From an uncultured Pseudomonadales bacterium (lineage in GTDB: Bacteria > Pseudomonadota > Gammaproteobacteria > Pseudomonadales > Balneatricaceae), in the NCBI GenBank assembly GCA_937773555.1, contig CALJVT010000006.1, positions 207,501-271,500 on the forward strand: a stretch of DNA of 64,000 nt, written 5' to 3'. The notes beneath the pieces were generated by a model that was given only the letters and a program-made list of their open reading frames with translations, searched no databases and was not told the origin of the DNA. Made by a program: the position numbers and the translations under genes. Positions within the stretch are counted from its first letter, which is position 1, and every line of letters begins with the position of its first letter. Positions 9,040 to 18,921 of the stretch are shown here, piece after piece.

Positions 9040-9885
9040 TTATACATCCCAGTTACAGTAGAGTGTGACTGGGCCTTGTCGTTTATGCTCTGTTTCGCGA
9101 TAGCGCTGCTCTAGTATCTTCTGAGCTTCCTTAGAAATCACCTTTCCTTCTAAATAATCATCTATTTGATCATAAGTAACTCCTAACGATTCCTCGTCAG
9201 CTTGCTGTGGATTATTTTCTTCTAAATCTGCCGTGGGGACTTTGTATACTAGACAATCGGGTGCACCCACATGGGCGGCCAAACTGCGAACCTGGCGTTT
9301 ATTTAAGCCAAACAAGGGCGCAATGTCACACGCACCATCACCGTGTTTAGTAAAAAACCCAGTAACGGCCTCAGCACCATGATCAGTGCCAATAACAAGC
9401 CCATTGAGTAAGCTTGCTACGAAGTATTGACTGCTCATTCTGGCTCGCGCTTTGTTATTGCCCCGAGAGAAATCTAGCTTATTAACACTTGGCTTAAGCC
9501 ATTCAATTAACGACTCAGAAGCCAAGTCTAAACCCTTCACCATGGCCTCTATGTTAATCTCCATTCGATGGCTGGGTTGAATAAACTCCAAAGCTAACTG
9601 CGCATCACTTTCATCGGCTTGCACTCCGTAGGGCAAACGCACAGCAACAAATTGATACTCTTGCGTATGATGCTGCTGGTTTAACTGATCACACGCCATT
9701 TGTGCCAGTTTACCTGCCGTAGTTGAGTCAACACCGCCCGATAAACCTAACACCAGTGCCTTAGCGCCAGCAGTGGTTAAACTTTGTTTCAGAAACTCAA
9801 CGCGCTTGGCCACTTCGGCATCAATGTCGATGAAAGGTAGGGTGTGCAGTGCTGCAATAATCTTATGCTGTTGCGACGCGCTCAT
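9040..9885 (-). CDS. nadE: Ammonia-dependent NAD+ synthetase
   Basis: The enzyme amidates deamido-NAD to NAD with ATP and ammonia, the last step of NAD synthesis. I start it at 9885 (MSASQQHKIIAAL), giving 281 residues and aligning with the E. coli type of about 275. Longer in-frame starts would extend into the end of the upstream pilin gene with no family similarity. The N-type ATP pyrophosphatase loop LGLSGGVDST is at about residue 46. GTDHGAEAVTGFFTKHGDG and KVPTADLEENNPQQADE are the substrate-binding stretches. There is no nitrilase domain, so it uses free ammonia. It is convergent with bamD, with seven bases between the stops. Confidence 0.94.
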   Translation of the reverse strand: MSASQQHKIIAALHTLPFIDIDAEVAKRVEFLKQSLTTAGAKALVLGLSGGVDSTTAGKLAQMACDQLNQQHHTQEYQFVAVRLPYGVQADESDAQLALEFIQPSHRMEINIEAMVKGLDLASESLIEWLKPSVNKLDFSRGNNKARARMSSQYFVASLLNGLVIGTDHGAEAVTGFFTKHGDGACDIAPLFGLNKRQVRSLAAHVGAPDCLVYKVPTADLEENNPQQADEESLGVTYDQIDDYLEGKVISKEAQKILEQRYRETEHKRQGPVTLYCNWDV

Positions 9886-9946
9886 GAAGTTAGTCCAAGC
9901 TGCTAGTAATAAAAAACCATGGTAACCCATATCATCATCAAAGTGC

Positions 9947-10348
9947 TCACTTGCAGTGCTGGATTCCACCCCCTTTACTAAGACTTTTCATTTCGCCAGT
10001 ATCTGATAGTGTGAGACGCCAACAGAATGCGTCATAACGTTGCGGCCCATTAGCATTTACTGTTGCTGAGAGTAGAAAACCTGTTTCTGTGAGCTGCACT
10101 TGATAACGATACCGGACCTGCTCAGCAGGCTTGATTGCTAATCCGATGTCTGCAAAATAATCACCGTGTTGAATATGCCACATTTGCTGCTGCAAACTAA
10201 TGCGTTGCAACTGCAACCAAGCCTGTTGACGGCCTACAGACAACTGATGTTGTCGCCATGAGGGCACTACTAAGGATAAGATCGTACTGACCAACGCCAA
10301 AACTAACAACAGTTCCATCAGGCTAAAGCCTTGCGTGTTATTGCGCAT
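9947..10348 (-). CDS. pilE: Type IV minor pilin, PilE-like
   Basis: This is a 133-residue prepilin with a short basic leader, the cleavage site QGF and the mature start FSLMELLLVLALVS with Glu at position 5, the mark recognised by PilD peptidase. A globular domain follows with a C-terminal Cys pair (FCWRL and GIQHCK) that may form the pilin D-loop. The second ATG (10348) is chosen because GGAGG sits seven bases before it; the first ATG at 10354 is too close. It is the last gene of the minor pilin cluster. Minor pilins prime assembly of the type IV pilus at the inner membrane. PilE is assigned from position and size. Confidence 0.82.
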   Translation of the reverse strand: MRNNTQGFSLMELLLVLALVSTILSLVVPSWRQHQLSVGRQQAWLQLQRISLQQQMWHIQHGDYFADIGLAIKPAEQVRYRYQVQLTETGFLLSATVNANGPQRYDAFCWRLTLSDTGEMKSLSKGGGIQHCK

Positions 10349-10583
10349 CGACATACCTCCTATTATTGAGTAAAGGTGGCCATTGGTTAATCCTCACCTG
10401 TATGGTTTGATGCCCTTGCCTAACACTTCGCAGACTCAACTGCGCTTGCGACATCAACATCACCACACCTAGGGCAATCAGAAATATAACCATCAATACA
10501 GCCAACAATAACCACCCCTTTTGATTCCTCTTTGGCGTCAGCCGCAGAGCCTGGGGGGAGCTCGTGCGTTTAGCTGCACACAT
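10338..10583 (-). CDS. pilX: Short PilX-like minor pilin
   Basis: The 81-residue product has a basic leader ending in NQKG, then a hydrophobic helix WLLLAVLMVIFLIALGVVML, then only about 40 further residues. PilX proteins are usually around 150-200 residues, so this one lacks most of the globular domain. It also has no Glu at position 5 after the cleavage glycine, as occurs in some PilX. The ATG at 10583 overlaps the pilW stop, and the 3' end overlaps the pilE start, so it sits in a coupled operon. Position between pilW and pilE is the main basis for the name. It may be truncated or a reduced form. Confidence 0.62.
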   Translation of the reverse strand: MCAAKRTSSPQALRLTPKRNQKGWLLLAVLMVIFLIALGVVMLMSQAQLSLRSVRQGHQTIQVRINQWPPLLNNRRYVDAQ

Positions 10584-11199
10584 TAACTGCCCGCCAGATA
10601 AAGTTAACCACATGCAGCACAACATCATCATCTTGATGCCATAACCACTGGCTAGTTTTTCCAGCTCTTAGCTGTTTGCTGGCTGGTATTCTTAGCTCCA
10701 AGTTAACCCTCACTTGGTGCAATTTAATAAATTCACTTATTTCGTAGCTTGAGTGCCACTGATCAATCACGCAGTCTTGATTAGTATCCACTCCGAAAGA
10801 AAGATGGAATGAATCTACCTGTGCTAAAAAACTGCTGCTGCGACCGCCAGCCCTTCGCCTTGTGAGGCTTTGCCCACCAGCACCATAAGCATAATCATAG
10901 TTAACACAACGCCCATGGTATAGGCGCATTATTGAGAGGGTATGAGCTGTACCTGAAATAACACCAGACCCACATAAATCGCGCCAATCACTGCGCACTT
11001 GGGCAACTGCCAGCTGGTCCTGAGATTGAGTTTGAACGACCACTTGAGCCAACAGCTTATGTTGATTGAACTGCAGTAAACTGGCGGTTATGGCAAGCAT
11101 TATTAAGGCAGCAAGGCCAGTACTCAGTAGCATTTCTAATAGTGTAAAGCCTGATTGTTTAGCAACAGCTATTAAAGCCCTATTTCGAGGTATATGCAT
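10570..11199 (-). CDS. pilW: Type IV minor pilin, PilW-like
   Basis: This is a 209-residue prepilin. The leader ends KQSG and the mature part starts FTLLEMLLSTGLAALIML with Glu5. The length and the place between pilV and the short pilX fit PilW. The globular part contains CVNYDYAYGAGGQSLTRR and several Cys residues. The start overlaps the pilV stop by 28 bp and the stop overlaps the next start, so the cluster is tightly coupled. It presumably joins the priming complex at the tip of the type IV pilus; that role is inferred from the family. Confidence 0.8.
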   Translation of the reverse strand: MHIPRNRALIAVAKQSGFTLLEMLLSTGLAALIMLAITASLLQFNQHKLLAQVVVQTQSQDQLAVAQVRSDWRDLCGSGVISGTAHTLSIMRLYHGRCVNYDYAYGAGGQSLTRRRAGGRSSSFLAQVDSFHLSFGVDTNQDCVIDQWHSSYEISEFIKLHQVRVNLELRIPASKQLRAGKTSQWLWHQDDDVVLHVVNFIWRAVNVCS

Positions 11200-11657
11200 G
11201 CCGTCCCCTGTTCACAAAGGTCTGTGGAGGCAACCAAATTTTGCGACCAGCGCAACCAAACTGTTAGCGTATCACCAGGGACACAGCCACTGTTACACAA
11301 CATGCTAAGTTCCGCGTTAGGCAGCTGCTTCTGTAGCTCTGCCTGCCAATGTGCAGCCCACATTTGCGTCATAGCCATTGGATTACAGTAGTGCCCATTA
11401 AAGCAACTTATGTCTCCATTTGGTGGTGCGGCGAGAAGTGATTGATAATGCTTCGGGTAGGCCCACGTTTGGCTTGCAACTTGATCTAATAAGCGGCTAG
11501 CAAAGTGCAGCTGTTGGCTGTAAATGAGCACCTTTTGACTATGGCTCTGAGCCGTAAAAAGCACTAGAAACATCATACTAGACAAGCCTAAGCTTAATAA
11601 AACTTCTATTAGAGCCAAGCCTTTTTGGTCTACTATGTTTTGGCATGTTATGGGCAT
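11172..11657 (-). CDS. pilV: Type IV minor pilin, PilV-like
   Basis: This is a 161-residue prepilin with leader ending DQKG and mature start LALIEVLLSLGLSSMMFLVL. Leu rather than Phe or Met is at position 1 and Glu is at position 5, as seen in PilV proteins. Several Cys pairs (ISCFNGHYC, LCNSGC) suggest disulfides in the periplasmic domain. The start overlaps the fimT-like gene stop by 10 bp, and the stop overlaps pilW. The name rests on order (fimT, pilV, pilW, pilX, pilE) and the pilin signature. Confidence 0.8.
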   Translation of the reverse strand: MPITCQNIVDQKGLALIEVLLSLGLSSMMFLVLFTAQSHSQKVLIYSQQLHFASRLLDQVASQTWAYPKHYQSLLAAPPNGDISCFNGHYCNPMAMTQMWAAHWQAELQKQLPNAELSMLCNSGCVPGDTLTVWLRWSQNLVASTDLCEQGTACIYLEIGL

Positions 11658-12181
11658 GGTGCTTTTGCCTCGCGCAAGCGTCCACTTGAGGAGAGCACTA
11701 GCGCATGGCCTAACTTCTCACTATTAACCACTGCCGAGCTGCTGCTTGGGCTACACAAAACCATCGTTCCAGATTGAGCCGTATTGCCAGCACTATTAAA
11801 GCTAATTTGTGGGTCACGGTTAAAGTGAAAGAAAACACCTTTTCTGATCTGCCATTGAGAGAGCACTAGTTCTGCATGCTGCCAATAACTATCGTTGTTT
11901 TTATCGAGGTAGGTTAAAAAACCTATTGACGCACCGCAAGCACTAGACCAACAGATACTCACTTTGGCATTTGCTTGTATGCTAGTAATTCGGGCAAAAC
12001 GAATCTGTTGGGCCAATCTTTGTCTTTCGTCATACAAAGACTGAAGCTGCCACGTTGCATAGATTGGCGGGGCAGCCAAAGAGGCTACAATAGCCACAAG
12101 GGCCAGAGCAATGAGGAGTTCCAGCAAGCTCCAACCAAAGCAAGCTCGGAACATATTTAGACTATGAACAAGAGAGCGCAT
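11648..12181 (-). CDS. fimT: GspH/FimT-family pseudopilin
   Basis: This is a 177-residue prepilin at the head of the minor pilin cluster. The leader ends RACFG and the mature part starts WSLLELLIALALVAIVAS with Glu5; Trp at +1 is unusual. The rest matches the GspH/FimT domain pattern: a long helix with RLAQQIRFARITSIQANAKV, then CWSSACGAS, a strand near KGVFFHFN, and GNTAQSGTMVLC. Either FimT or FimU is possible, since Pseudomonas carries both and only one is here. The ATG is at 12181. The locus lies directly after fkpB, where relatives have ispH. Confidence 0.8.
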   Translation of the reverse strand: MRSLVHSLNMFRACFGWSLLELLIALALVAIVASLAAPPIYATWQLQSLYDERQRLAQQIRFARITSIQANAKVSICWSSACGASIGFLTYLDKNNDSYWQHAELVLSQWQIRKGVFFHFNRDPQISFNSAGNTAQSGTMVLCSPSSSSAVVNSEKLGHALVLSSSGRLREAKAPCP

Positions 12182-12296
12182 GACAACATCCTTATTGGCT
12201 GCTGTCTAAGTGTAGCTCAGTTTTGTAGATTATTTGGCAAGGCCCAACGTAAATATAAAATGTTGAAAGAAGTTGGTTAAAACGAGCGAGATCTTA

Positions 12297-12728
12297 TTAA
12301 CTGACCGCTAAAATTTCCACTTCAAATTTAAGCTCCACACCCGCTAAAGGGTGATTAAAATCCATCACAACATCATCTCCATCAATTGTTTTTACTACTC
12401 CTGGAAGTTCAGTATTAGCGGCATCAGAAAAACTAACAACTAAACCTTGCTCAAGTACCATGTCAGAACCAAACTGGTGACGCTTGAGGGTTTGAAGGTT
12501 GGCTGGATTGTGCTGCCCAAAACCATTTTCTGGAGTCACTGTAAATGTTTGATGCTCACCCACCACCAACCCCATAAGGCAGGATTCAAACCCCACCATT
12601 AAGTTACCATCACCTATAGTGAGCTCTACCGCGCCTTTATCAAAGGTGCTATCTATAGTTTCGCCACTGGCATGATATAGGGCGAAGTTTAACCTCACAT
12701 GGGAAGATGTATTAATGCTCTGAGTCAC
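12297..12728 (-). CDS. fkpB: FKBP-type peptidyl-prolyl cis-trans isomerase FkpB
   Basis: This is a small SlyD-like cytoplasmic prolyl isomerase and chaperone. The 143 residues show the FKBP halves HASGETIDSTFDKG and DGNLMVGFESCLMGLVVGE, a flap insert (about 70-120) and the C-terminal VVMDFNHPLAGVELKFEVEI typical of FkpB. No ATG fits. I chose GTG at 12728, inside the last codons of lspA, because it places about ten residues before the first conserved strand; an earlier GTG at 12779 would add lspA-overlapping sequence without similarity. The lspA-fkpB overlap indicates one operon. In pseudomonads ispH follows fkpB; here it does not. Confidence 0.9.
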   Translation of the reverse strand: MTQSINTSSHVRLNFALYHASGETIDSTFDKGAVELTIGDGNLMVGFESCLMGLVVGEHQTFTVTPENGFGQHNPANLQTLKRHQFGSDMVLEQGLVVSFSDAANTELPGVVKTIDGDDVVMDFNHPLAGVELKFEVEILAVS

Positions 12729-13221
12729 GCTTTGCTGCCTTTTCTGTTTGCCAAAAATCAATAAATAAACCCACCACACCGATAAAGATCAAACTATCAG
12801 CTAAGTTAAAAGCGGGAAAATAGTAAGGTGGGTAATACACCAATAAGTAATCGATGACGTAGCCATTAATGACTCGGTCAACCAAATTGCCTAGAGCACC
12901 CGCTAATACCAAACTTAAGCTTAGCCCTAGCAGAGTCTGAGTACTTGGCGTGCGCTTTAACCACAAGATTAGCCAAAGACTGATGCCTAACGCAGTGACT
13001 GAAAAAAACCATCGTTGCCAACCTGGCTGTGACGCTAAAAAACTAAATGCTGCGCCTTTGTTGTGTACCAGTATAAGGTCAAAGAAGGGCATAATATTCA
13101 GCCTTTCTGCATAGTTAAATTGCTGCGTGACTGCCCACTTAATACCCAGATCGAGCGCCCACAGCAGCACAATAAAGACCACAAAGCGTCTCAAAGCTGA
13201 TGTTTCTATCAGGCTAGGCAA
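12712..13221 (-). CDS. lspA: Lipoprotein signal peptidase (signal peptidase II)
   Basis: This inner-membrane aspartic protease cleaves lipoprotein signal peptides after diacylglyceryl transfer. It has four predicted membrane helices. The two catalytic aspartates are in GNLVDR and FNLADS, and the early motif [10 protein letters not shown] is present. The start is uncertain: no ATG lies near the usual N-terminus. TTG at 13221 gives 169 residues (E. coli has 164) and overlaps the ileS stop by 8 bp; GTG at 13236 is an alternative. Placement between ileS and fkpB is the classic gammaproteobacterial operon. Processing of NlpD and BamD, both encoded here, depends on it. Confidence 0.93.
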   Translation of the reverse strand: MPSLIETSALRRFVVFIVLLWALDLGIKWAVTQQFNYAERLNIMPFFDLILVHNKGAAFSFLASQPGWQRWFFSVTALGISLWLILWLKRTPSTQTLLGLSLSLVLAGALGNLVDRVINGYVIDYLLVYYPPYYFPAFNLADSLIFIGVVGLFIDFWQTEKAAKRDSEH

Positions 13222-16006
13222 ACTGACGAATCTCACCAGAGCCGCTAACGTTATCAATACAACGCCCACATAACTCCGGGTCTGCAGCAACAACACCTAC
13301 ATCTTCTCGATGATGCCAGCACCGCTCGCACTTGGTATGTTCTGAGGCGTGAATGTCTACACGTAAGCCCACCAACTCTGTCTCAGAACCACCATCTTCG
13401 CTAGCCACCAAAGAAGCCTTTGATGTGAGCAAAACAAAACGTAACTCATCACCCAACTGCTGCAATTGCGAGTGCAACTCTGGCACTGCATACAAGGTGA
13501 TTTCCGCACTTAAAGAACCACCAATCACGCCCTGGTTGCGCTGAGTTTCTAAACTTTTGTTAATCGCCTGCTTTACATCCATGATTTGCGTCCAGTAGCC
13601 GGCAGTCATGCTTGTAGCCTTGGCTAGAGGTATAGCGTACCAAAGGTCCAACTGTACAGATTCAGCACGGTTGCCGGGTATATGCTCCCACAACTCATCT
13701 GCCGTATAGCTTAAGATGGGCGCAATCCAACGCGTCATCGTTTCGATCAGATGATACATTGCTGTTTGTGCTGATCTGCGCGCAAGGCTGTCTGCACCGC
13801 AGGTGTACTGGCGATCTTTAATAATATCTAAATAGAAACCACCCAAATCTTGCGAGCAAAAGTGGGTAATCTTTTGGTATACCGCATGGAAGTTATAGCT
13901 GTGGTAAGCTGCTTCAATTTCTGTTTGAAGTTCCGCTGCGCGCCCAAGCACCCATTGGTCTAGAGCCAGCATATCATCTATTGCAACCAGGTTATCAGCA
14001 GGAGAAAAACCATTAAGATTAGATAACAAGAAGCGCGCGGTATTGCGAATACGACGATAGGCATCTGCAGTGCGATTGAGGATTTCATCAGACACAGCCA
14101 TTTCAGCGCTAAAATCTGAAGAGGCAACCCACAGACGAATAATATCTGCACCTAAAGTGTTGCACACTTTTTGGGGTGACATAACGTTGCCAATAGACTT
14201 AGACATTTTTCGGCCTTGTCCATCTACGGTAAATCCGTGGGTTAATACTCCTTTGTAAGGTGCTACTCCATGCATAGCTATGGAGGTCTTCAAAGATGAC
14301 TGGAACCAACCACGATGCTGGTCTGAACCTTCTAAATAAAGATCAGCAGGAAAGCGCAATTCTGGACGCTGTTCTAATACCGAATAATGCGTGGTACCAG
14401 AATCAAACCATACGTCCATCGTGTCAGTGACTTTTTGATAATCTGCAGCCTCTTCCCCTAGAATATCTGTCACATCGAGTTCGAACCATGCATCAATACC
14501 ATTTTCGGCTACTTTTTGCGCCACTTCTTCAAATAACTCAGCAGTGCGAGGGTGTAATTCTTGAGTTTGTCGGTTAACAAACAAAGTGATGGGTACGCCC
14601 CAAGTGCGCTGGCGAGACACACACCAATCTGGGCTAGAGGACAGCATGCCAGAGATACGAGCTGCACCCCATTCAGGATGCCAGGATACATTTTTCACTG
14701 CATCAAGCGCTTTTTCTAACAAACCGTTCTCTGACATAGAAATAAACCACTGTGGTGTAGCACGGTAGATAAGTGGTGTTTTGGTGCGCCAACAATGGGC
14801 ATAACTGTGAGTTATTTTAGCTTGATGTACCAAAGTGCCATGAGCTTCTAGAGCTGCAACAACTTGGTCGTCCACTTTATAAACATGAGCTCCAGCGAAT
14901 TCGCCGGCTGCGTCTACAAACACCCCGTTATCATCAACCAAATTAAGCGTACCAATACCATAAGCACGGCCTACATTGAAGTCATCAACACCGTGGTCTG
15001 GTGAGGTATGCACACTACCCGTACCTGCTTCCGTAGTCACATGGTCACCCAGAATCACTGGCACTTGCAGCTCATCATAAAAGGGGTGCTGTAGGACCAA
15101 GTTTTCTAACGCTTGACCCTTAGTTTCTCCTAATATCTTAAAATCATCTATGCCGTATCGTTGCATAGCACTGGCTACAAGGTCCTTAGCAAATACTTGG
15201 CACTCATTATTTACTTGAACTAAAACATAATCAAATTCGGCATGCATACTCACCGCTTGGCTAGATGGCAATGTCCAAGGGGTTGTTGTCCAAATGACTA
15301 CCGAGGTTGGCAAATCGATTACTACACCAAAGGCCTGGTTCCATGCTTGCTGGTCTAACACGCCATAGCGAACATCGATTGAAAGAGACACCTTGTCCTG
15401 GTATTCAACTTCTGCCTCTGCCAAGGCAGAAGCCCCAACAACACTCCAGTAAACTGGCTTATACCCTTTGACCAAGTGGCCATTTTCAACGATTTTTCCT
15501 AATGAGCGAATAATATTGGCTTCTGTCTCAAAACGCATCGTTTTATACGGATTCTGCCAGTCTCCAATTACCCCTAAACGAACGAAGTCTGCCATTTGCC
15601 CGGCCACTTGCTTTTCTGCATATACTCTACACTTTTCACGAAATATAGCGTGACTAACTTTTTTCCCGGCTTTACCAATCTTTTGCTCTACCTTGTGCTC
15701 AATGGGTAGGCCATGACAATCCCAGCCTGGCACATACGGGGCATCAAAACCACTTAACGTCTTAGACTTAACAATGATGTCTTTTAGGATCTTATTGACT
15801 GCATGGCCAATGTGAATGTCTCCGTTAGCATAAGGGGGGCCATCATGCAAAATGAACTGTTCACGGCCTTTACCCACTGCACGCAATTTATTATACAGAT
15901 CCATTTGCTGCCACTTTTTGAGCGTTTTAGGCTCACGCTGGGCTAAATTACCACGCATTGGAAAATCTGTTTGAGGTAAATTCAAGGTGGATTTATGGTC
16001 GCTCAT
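13214..16006 (-). CDS. ileS: Isoleucyl-tRNA synthetase
   Basis: This class I aminoacyl-tRNA synthetase charges tRNA-Ile and edits valine. It has 930 residues. Motifs: [15 protein letters not shown] (HIGH motif, about 58), the editing domain in the middle, KMSKS in [13 protein letters not shown] (about 600), and a C-terminal zinc module with CERCW and CGRC. The start at 16006 ([19 protein letters not shown]) matches the E. coli N-terminus almost residue for residue; a GTG four codons upstream is less likely. It lies between ribF and lspA, overlapping lspA. Confidence 0.97.
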   Translation of the reverse strand: MSDHKSTLNLPQTDFPMRGNLAQREPKTLKKWQQMDLYNKLRAVGKGREQFILHDGPPYANGDIHIGHAVNKILKDIIVKSKTLSGFDAPYVPGWDCHGLPIEHKVEQKIGKAGKKVSHAIFREKCRVYAEKQVAGQMADFVRLGVIGDWQNPYKTMRFETEANIIRSLGKIVENGHLVKGYKPVYWSVVGASALAEAEVEYQDKVSLSIDVRYGVLDQQAWNQAFGVVIDLPTSVVIWTTTPWTLPSSQAVSMHAEFDYVLVQVNNECQVFAKDLVASAMQRYGIDDFKILGETKGQALENLVLQHPFYDELQVPVILGDHVTTEAGTGSVHTSPDHGVDDFNVGRAYGIGTLNLVDDNGVFVDAAGEFAGAHVYKVDDQVVAALEAHGTLVHQAKITHSYAHCWRTKTPLIYRATPQWFISMSENGLLEKALDAVKNVSWHPEWGAARISGMLSSSPDWCVSRQRTWGVPITLFVNRQTQELHPRTAELFEEVAQKVAENGIDAWFELDVTDILGEEAADYQKVTDTMDVWFDSGTTHYSVLEQRPELRFPADLYLEGSDQHRGWFQSSLKTSIAMHGVAPYKGVLTHGFTVDGQGRKMSKSIGNVMSPQKVCNTLGADIIRLWVASSDFSAEMAVSDEILNRTADAYRRIRNTARFLLSNLNGFSPADNLVAIDDMLALDQWVLGRAAELQTEIEAAYHSYNFHAVYQKITHFCSQDLGGFYLDIIKDRQYTCGADSLARRSAQTAMYHLIETMTRWIAPILSYTADELWEHIPGNRAESVQLDLWYAIPLAKATSMTAGYWTQIMDVKQAINKSLETQRNQGVIGGSLSAEITLYAVPELHSQLQQLGDELRFVLLTSKASLVASEDGGSETELVGLRVDIHASEHTKCERCWHHREDVGVVAADPELCGRCIDNVSGSGEIRQFA

Positions 16007-16039
16007 ACTTATGTTCACTTCTTAAATAAATAATTAAGT

Positions 16040-16975
16040 CTATGGGGATGCAACAGCAAAAAAGTCTTTGGCTGTCTGCATGTCTAGTTCTATTTGTGCT
16101 TGCAACTGGGCGAGCCCATCAAATTTTTGTTCACTGCGAATAAACTCGCAAATCTCTACACTAATCGTCTTGCCATAAAAGTCACCACTGAAATCAAACA
16201 GATGGACTTCTAATTGAGGCTGAACACCTGCAAGTGTGGGGCGGTAGCCTATATTAGCTACGCTGGTGATGGGTTGGTCTAGTAACCCATGAACCAAAGT
16301 AGCATAAACGCCCTGAAGCGCTGGCCTCGGCTTTTGTAGCCGTATATTAGCCGTAGGCACGCCTAATTTGCGGCCTAGTTGCTGCCCATAAGCCACTTTA
16401 CCAGTAACGGTAAAAGGACGGCCTATAAATCGCCTGACAGCCTTTAAATTATGAATCTCTAAGGCATTACGAATGCGAGTACTGGAAACACGCTCACCAT
16501 CTAATTCACACGTTTCAGTATTCTCTACGGCAAAACCATGGTTCAAGCCTTCAGTTTGTAGTAATGCATAATTTCCTGTGCGGCCTTGGCCAAAACGAAA
16601 ATCGTCCCCCACTACAAAATGACTCACTGCCAAGCCACTAACTAATAATTGCTGGATAAAATCATGGGCACTAAGGCTTAATAATTTAGCATCAAAACGC
16701 AGGCACAGGACACGGTCAATGCCATGTTGTTCCAGTAAACACAATTTTTCCCGTAATCGTGTTATTCGCCGTGGAGCCTGATCATTGGCGAAATACTCTA
16801 GCGGTTGTGGCTCAAACAACACAACCACCGCAGGTAGACCTTGCATGATTGCCTTTAGCTTCACCTGGCGCAACACTCGCTGGTGGCCCAAATGAACACC
16901 ATCGAAATTTCCAATGGTCGCCACACAGCCGCGATGTTCCGGCTTGAGGTTGTAAAGACCACGAATAAATTCCAT
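16040..16975 (-). CDS. ribF: Bifunctional riboflavin kinase / FAD synthetase
   Basis: The enzyme phosphorylates riboflavin to FMN and adenylylates FMN to FAD in the cytoplasm. The 311 residues form an N-terminal nucleotidyltransferase domain with TIGNFDGVHLGHQ (about 21-33) and VVGDDFRFGQGRTGNY, and a C-terminal kinase domain with GVPTANIRL and GVYATLVHG. The start at 16975 (MEFIRGLYNLKPEH) aligns with other RibF; a GTG two codons earlier is possible. It stands between murJ and ileS in the conserved murJ-ribF-ileS-lspA-fkpB series. Confidence 0.95.
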   Translation of the reverse strand: MEFIRGLYNLKPEHRGCVATIGNFDGVHLGHQRVLRQVKLKAIMQGLPAVVVLFEPQPLEYFANDQAPRRITRLREKLCLLEQHGIDRVLCLRFDAKLLSLSAHDFIQQLLVSGLAVSHFVVGDDFRFGQGRTGNYALLQTEGLNHGFAVENTETCELDGERVSSTRIRNALEIHNLKAVRRFIGRPFTVTGKVAYGQQLGRKLGVPTANIRLQKPRPALQGVYATLVHGLLDQPITSVANIGYRPTLAGVQPQLEVHLFDFSGDFYGKTISVEICEFIRSEQKFDGLAQLQAQIELDMQTAKDFFAVASP

Positions 16976-17090
16976 AAGCACTCGTTAAATTCGAGGCCAC
17001 AGCCTCAGCAAAAAGTAAGCCTTGCATTATATACTAGACACGACTCATTTTGCGACTTACAAAACGCTTTATAATGATTGACAGTTGATG

Positions 17091-18677
17091 CTATTTTGGG
17101 CCCTGCAAATGGCCCCACCGAAGGCCAGTAAAGACAAGCCCAATGGCGTAGGCAAAAGAACCAAAAATAACAATCATCGTTAAGTGCTCTGCACGCTGCC
17201 ACAAGCCCCATGCTAGCCATATTTCAACGGGCTGATAGGTTAGATAAATTACCCCAACGAGAGCCATGCTAGCCAGCAATACACGTAATGAAAATACGCC
17301 CCAGCCTATACTAGGGCGCCATATTCTCTGGCGATACAACCCCACGCCCAAAAGCGTGGCATTTAACAAAGCAGACAATGATGTGGCCATCGCCAAACCT
17401 ACATGGTCAAACTGCCATACTAAAAGCAAATTAAACATCATATTACTAGCCATAGCCCAAATTCCAATACGCACAGGGGTCTTCATATCTTGGCGTGCAA
17501 AATAACCGGGGGCCAACACTTTAATGAGCATAAAAAACAGCAACCCTAGGGCGTAAGCACGCAAACTGGCGGCGCTAAATAGCACATCCCGGTCCCCCAT
17601 AGCCCCATAGTGAAATAAAGTAGTGATGAGCGGTTCAGCTAAGAGTGCCAAAGCAATTGCCGCTGGCACTCCAATTAACAGGACCATACGCAAAGCCCAA
17701 TCTAACGTGTCACTGAATGCTTGAGGAGATTTAGTCGCATGCCTTTGGGATAGCCCAGGCAAAATCACCGTGGCAATAGCGATACCAAATACCCCCAGAG
17801 GTAATTCCATTAACCTGTCTGAATAATATAACCAAGACACGCTGCCACTTTGCAGCAAAGACGCCAGCACCGTGTCTAGTAATAAATTAATTTGTGCCAC
17901 TGACACACCAAACATAGCCGGCAGCATCAGTTTCATCACTTGTTTTACACGAACATTACTAAAGCCGAGCCGCGGCCGCACCAAAAGGCCTAGTTGAGCA
18001 ACAAAGGGCAGCTGTAAGGCCAATTGCAAAATACCCGCAGCCAATACCCCCCAAGCCAAAGCCATCACCGGTACGGTCATTTGTGGAGCCAACCAAAGGG
18101 CTGCAGTGATTAAGCTAAGGTTTAATAACACAGGAGTTAGAGCTGGAATGACAAACCGCTTGGCATGGTTCAATAAACTCCCTAAAAACCCAGTCATGGA
18201 GATCAGTAATAAGTAGGGAAAGGTAATGCGTAACATATCCGCAGTAAGGCCGAGTTTATTTCCATCTCCTGAAAAACCTGGCGCAAATACCAAGGCCAAA
18301 ACTGGCGCAGCAACCAAAGCGATCACAGTAACTAGAGTCAATATTAACAAAAGGCTTCCAGCCACTTTACTAACCGTCTCCTTGAGGAGCTCTTTGTTAT
18401 CCTGCGCACTCATTTCGGCCAACACAGGCACAAACGCCTGATTAAATGCACCTTCAGCAAATAGCCTGCGCAAAAAGTTGGGTATTTTAAACGCTACAAA
18501 AAAGGCATCGGCGTGGGAACCCGCACCAAATAAAGTTGCTATGACCACATCACGAGCCAAACCTAAGATCCGGGATAACATCGTCATAGTGGCAACAATG
18601 ACACTGGAACCCAGCAAGCCTTTGTCACCCGCAGATGGGTTTGGCGAAGACAGATTAGGTGGCAAAGAAGAACTCAT
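17091..18677 (-). CDS. murJ: Lipid II flippase MurJ
   Basis: MurJ flips lipid-linked peptidoglycan precursor (lipid II) across the inner membrane and is essential in most bacteria. The 528 residues are very hydrophobic, with about 14 predicted membrane helices (MOP superfamily). The N-terminal region has the family stretches TMLSRILGLARDVVIATLFG and SHADAFFVAFKIPNFLRRLF, including conserved Arg residues. It starts the murJ-ribF-ileS-lspA-fkpB run and is divergent from rpsT, as in Pseudomonas. Confidence 0.96.
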   Translation of the reverse strand: MSSSLPPNLSSPNPSAGDKGLLGSSVIVATMTMLSRILGLARDVVIATLFGAGSHADAFFVAFKIPNFLRRLFAEGAFNQAFVPVLAEMSAQDNKELLKETVSKVAGSLLLILTLVTVIALVAAPVLALVFAPGFSGDGNKLGLTADMLRITFPYLLLISMTGFLGSLLNHAKRFVIPALTPVLLNLSLITAALWLAPQMTVPVMALAWGVLAAGILQLALQLPFVAQLGLLVRPRLGFSNVRVKQVMKLMLPAMFGVSVAQINLLLDTVLASLLQSGSVSWLYYSDRLMELPLGVFGIAIATVILPGLSQRHATKSPQAFSDTLDWALRMVLLIGVPAAIALALLAEPLITTLFHYGAMGDRDVLFSAASLRAYALGLLFFMLIKVLAPGYFARQDMKTPVRIGIWAMASNMMFNLLLVWQFDHVGLAMATSLSALLNATLLGVGLYRQRIWRPSIGWGVFSLRVLLASMALVGVIYLTYQPVEIWLAWGLWQRAEHLTMIVIFGSFAYAIGLVFTGLRWGHLQGPK

Positions 18678-18806
18678 AGATCCCTATAACGCATTAATAA
18701 CAGAACAAAAACTCGTCATTTTTGTCTACTTACGGATGATTTAACCCATGTTAACGCAAAAACCTTAAAATGAGCTCATATTTATAACAAAAAGACGTAA
18801 TCTAAG

Positions 18807-18835
18807 TTGACAAGAGGCGCCCAAACGGGAATAAT
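18807..18835 (+). promoter_or_regulatory. Sigma-70 promoter of rpsT
   Basis: TTGACA (18807-18812) and AATAAT (18830-18835) are separated by 17 bp, about 87 bp upstream of the rpsT start. A second A/T-rich stretch nearer the gene could hold another promoter, as E. coli rpsT has two. Confidence 0.65.
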
Positions 18836-18921
18836 TTCGCACCTCATAAACACCCTGCTGCACATATTGTGTTTAACACTTTATTTAAAGCTTTTAATTA
18901 TATTTATATAGGAGCCAGATC

